Part shown: positions 6,728 to 8,497 of the stretch, piece by piece | How positions within the stretch are numbered: the stretch's first letter is position 1 | Layout of the letters: each line of letters starts with the position of its first letter | Assembly (NCBI GenBank): GCA_012519365.1 | Contig: JAAYQH010000111.1 | Coordinates: 1-8,497, forward strand | DNA from: Planctomycetota bacterium | GTDB lineage: Bacteria; Planctomycetota; Phycisphaerae; Sedimentisphaerales; Anaerohalosphaeraceae | DNA: 8,497 nt | Reading direction: 5' to 3' | Notes under the pieces: model-generated | What the model saw: only the letters and a program-made list of their open reading frames with translations | What the model was told of the DNA's origin: nothing | The model's database searches: none | Position numbers and translations under genes: made by a program

Positions 6728-8035
6728 ATGACAACACAATTGCAATGGGCCCGACAGGGACAAATTACCGATGCGATGCGTCGTGCGGCCGAACGCGAAG
6801 GTCTCGACGCCGAGACGCTGCGCCAGGAACTGGCCGCTGGTCGGTTGGTTATTCCGGCCAATACTGTTCATCTGGCAGATAACCTTGACCCGTGCGCCAT
6901 CGGCAGGGCGGTCTCGTGCAAAGTCAATGCCAACATTGGCTGCAGCAGCGTTCGTTCGTCGCTTGACGGCGAAATCGAAAAAATGAAAGTCGCCCTTGAG
7001 GCTGGTGCCGATGCGATGATGGATTTGAGCACCGGCGGCGATCTGGATGCCATTCGGCAAAAATTGTTGGCGATTTGCCCCGTTCCATTCGGGACCGTCC
7101 CGATATACGAGGTTATTGTCGGACGGGACGTCGAACAAATCGATCACCAAACCATCCTCGACGTCGTCGAAAAACAGGCGCAGCAAGGGGTGGACTTTTT
7201 TACGATTCATGCCGGCCTGCTTCGGGAATATCTGGATTTGGTCAGCAATCGGATTTGCGGCATTGTCAGCCGTGGCGGGGCGCTCCTGGCCAAGTGGATG
7301 ACTTACCACAATCGGCAGAATCCGATGTATGAGTTGTTTGATGATTTGTGCGGGATTATGCGAGCGTATGATGTGTGCTTTTCGCTGGGCGACGGCCTAA
7401 GGCCCGGCTGCATAGCCGACGCGACGGATGCCGCACAAATGGCCGAATTGCGAACTTTGGGCGAATTGACGCAGCGGGCGCAGGAAAACGGCTGCCAAGT
7501 TATGGTCGAAGGTCCGGGCCACGTCCCGTTCGACCAAATCCGCTACAATATGGAGATTCAGCAGGAAATCTGCAAGGGGGCTCCTTTTTATGTGCTTGGC
7601 CCGCTCGTTACCGATATCGCTCCGGGCTATGATCATATTACCAGCGCCATCGGCGGCACCGCGGCGGCCTGCTACGGGGCCTCGTTTCTGTGTTACGTCA
7701 CGCCGCGTGAACATTTGGGGCTGCCCAATGCCGATGATGTGCGAAAGGGAGTCATCGCCTCCAAAATCGCCGCCCATGCCGGCGATGTCGCCAGAGGCTT
7801 TGGCAACGCGGCCCAACGCGACCGCGATTTAAGCACCGCCCGCGCAGCCCTGGACTGGCAAACCCATTTGGATTTGGCCATCGATCCGCTGACAGCCCGC
7901 ACGATGTATGAAGAGGCCTGTCGCCAGAGCCGAATGCCTGCCGATACAAAAGGCGAGGATTATTGCACCATGTGCGGAAGAGAATGGTGCAGCGTTCGTA
8001 TAAATAAAGAGCTAAAAAGTCGCATTAAGATGTAA
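6728..8035 (+). CDS. thiC: Phosphomethylpyrimidine synthase ThiC
   Basis: ThiC is a radical-SAM-type enzyme that rearranges aminoimidazole ribotide (from purine synthesis) into hydroxymethylpyrimidine phosphate, the pyrimidine half of thiamin, in the cytoplasm. The product is 435 residues, the short bacterial form without the N-terminal extension of the E. coli/plant type. Family segments are clear throughout: NANIG (67-71), DLSTGGD (99-105), SLGDGLRPG (219-227), EGPGHVPFDQ (261-270), and GYDHITSAIGG near 300-310. The C-terminal CX2CX4C iron-sulfur motif has C413, C416 and C421. H265 and H329 are candidates for the metal-binding histidine pair. The ATG at 6728 is chosen because GGGAG at 6715-6719 lies eight bases upstream. 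The frame is open further upstream, but that part is the riboswitch and terminator. Expression should be shut off by TPP through the leader. No other thi gene follows in this window, so thiC appears to be alone. Confidence 0.97.
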   Translation: MTTQLQWARQGQITDAMRRAAEREGLDAETLRQELAAGRLVIPANTVHLADNLDPCAIGRAVSCKVNANIGCSSVRSSLDGEIEKMKVALEAGADAMMDLSTGGDLDAIRQKLLAICPVPFGTVPIYEVIVGRDVEQIDHQTILDVVEKQAQQGVDFFTIHAGLLREYLDLVSNRICGIVSRGGALLAKWMTYHNRQNPMYELFDDLCGIMRAYDVCFSLGDGLRPGCIADATDAAQMAELRTLGELTQRAQENGCQVMVEGPGHVPFDQIRYNMEIQQEICKGAPFYVLGPLVTDIAPGYDHITSAIGGTAAACYGASFLCYVTPREHLGLPNADDVRKGVIASKIAAHAGDVARGFGNAAQRDRDLSTARAALDWQTHLDLAIDPLTARTMYEEACRQSRMPADTKGEDYCTMCGREWCSVRINKELKSRIKM

Positions 8036-8094
8036 GTTCGAGTTCATATACGCGTTTTATCCGAAAAATTGCTTTTCCTATGCGGTTTTTTTGA

Positions 8095-8100
8095 TAAAAT
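8095..8100 (+). promoter_or_regulatory. Weak candidate -10 element for tRNA-Ser
   Basis: TAAAAT (5 of 6 bases of TATAAT) lies 14 bases before the mature tRNA 5' end, a fitting distance for a tRNA promoter. No good -35 is seen at normal spacing; TTGCTT at 8069-8074 would leave a 20-base spacer. The tRNA might instead be read through from thiC, since no clear terminator separates them in 8036-8113. Confidence 0.3.
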
Positions 8101-8113
8101 ACGGCAACGTCGT

Positions 8114-8201
8114 GGAGAGGTGTCGGAGTGGCTTATCGAGCAGCCTTGGAAAGGCTGTGTAGGGCTTGTCCTTACCGCGGGTTCGAATCCCGCCCTCTCC
8201 G
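8114..8201 (+). tRNA. tRNA-Ser (anticodon GGA)
   Basis: The full cloverleaf of a class II tRNA can be folded. The acceptor stem pairs GGAGAGG (8114-8120) with CCTCTCC (8194-8200), with G at 8201 as the discriminator base, as expected for serine. The D stem is TCG/CGA (8123-8125 and 8137-8139). The anticodon stem is CAGCC/GGCTG, with loop TTGGAAA at 8146-8152 and anticodon GGA at 8148-8150, reading UCC and UCU. A long variable arm follows, with a 6-pair stem typical of serine tRNAs. The T stem is GCGGG/CCCGC around TTCGAAT. CCA is not encoded. A run of six T starts immediately after the gene and may help end transcription. Confidence 0.97.
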
Positions 8202-8440
8202 TTTTTTCAGTCCATTGAAGAGCATTTACCAGTTTTTGCCAATAGCGAGGGGAAAGGGAGTGGATTTTTCATTTGCTAAACCTTCGTTTTTGATGTCCTC
8301 TTTTTTCTCCACTGTCAATCACGTCGCGATGCGTTTTTTGGTTTGATTTCAACGATCCAGGGGTTTACTCATATGACAGCGCTAAATTTGCTCAAGAAAG
8401 GTAATGTGGTTTGCCGATGAACTCTTCAACGCGATATAAT
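8202..8440. other. Intergenic stretch after tRNA-Ser
   Basis: About 240 bases with no convincing gene. It begins with TTTTTT (8202-8207) right after the tRNA. A plus-strand ATG at 8373-8375 opens a 15-codon frame ending in TGA at 8418-8420 (MTALNLLKKGNVVCR); it has no clear ribosome site and may be chance. No integrase or att-like repeat of the tRNA 3' end was seen within the window. Confidence 0.5.
8411..8440 (+). promoter_or_regulatory. Candidate promoter for the gene at the right edge
   Basis: TTGCCG (4 of 6 consensus bases) at 8411-8416 and a perfect TATAAT at 8435-8440 are 18 bases apart. The start would fall near 8447, only about nine bases before the ATG at 8456 and inside the ribosome site. 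If this promoter is real, the message would be almost leaderless; if the ribosome site is used, the promoter must lie further upstream. The two signals conflict, so confidence is low. Confidence 0.3.
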
Positions 8441-8455
8441 ATGGAGAGTTTGATT

Positions 8456-8497
8456 ATGAATTACGACCAGTTGGCTTCCTTTGAGCCGGCCTTGGCG
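8456..8497 (+). CDS. Start of an unidentified gene, 5' part only
   Basis: Only 14 codons are visible (MNYDQLASFEPALA) before the window ends. The ATG at 8456-8458 is preceded by GGAGAG at 8443-8448, a good ribosome site. An in-frame ATG at 8441-8443 would add five residues, but it would overlap that ribosome site and is less likely. Too little is present to recognise a family, and nothing in the neighbourhood indicates its role. Confidence 0.55.
   Translation, partial: MNYDQLASFEPALA

Noticed and set aside
8036..8113. Intrinsic terminator after thiC
   Set aside because: A T-run occurs at 8086-8092, but only a three-base CCG/CGG stem could be paired before it, which is too weak to call.
8128..8346. 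Plus-strand 72-codon ORF
   Set aside because: Its first third is the tRNA-Ser gene, and the rest has no ribosome site or domain.
8114..8497. Integration site of a mobile element at the tRNA-Ser 3' end
   Set aside because: tRNA genes are common targets, but no integrase gene or repeat of the tRNA 3' end is present in the window.

Overview
The window looks like chromosomal DNA from a bacterium, most likely a planctomycete of the Phycisphaerae/Sedimentisphaerales kind. The grounds are inference from remembered sequence style: the truncated export lipoprotein at the left edge carries a DPTQIGRF stretch after its lipid-anchor cysteine and an FGPGD-type start to its export domain. The very large amylase-glycogen synthase fusion also fits. 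No search could be run, so the phylum is tentative.

Left two thirds, minus strand: a giant 1838-residue protein (797-6313) joins a GH13 alpha-amylase-fold domain, with its three catalytic acids intact, to a GT5 glycogen/starch-synthase-like domain. It has its own well-matched promoter at 6394-6422. About 430 bases downstream on the same strand, with a separate candidate promoter, is the start of an outer-membrane polysaccharide export lipoprotein gene (3-365, cut by the window edge). The GH13-then-GT5 order resembles fungal alpha-1,3-glucan synthase, and the neighbour is a polysaccharide exporter. The pair could therefore make and export an alpha-glucan, although storage glycogen metabolism is an equally open reading.

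Right third, plus strand: a complete thiamin control unit. It runs promoter (6492-6519), TPP riboswitch (6528-6649), intrinsic terminator (6678-6709), ribosome binding site, then thiC (6728-8035). The switch can be read directly: the 3' strand of riboswitch stem P1 is repeated exactly as the 3' strand of the terminator stem, so both compete for the same complementary segment. ThiC makes the pyrimidine half of thiamin, and this layout would stop transcription before thiC when TPP is plentiful.

After thiC come a tRNA-Ser(GGA) gene (8114-8201), about 240 bases with no convincing gene, and the first 14 codons of another plus-strand gene whose function cannot be read. No mobile element, CRISPR array or long repeat was seen.
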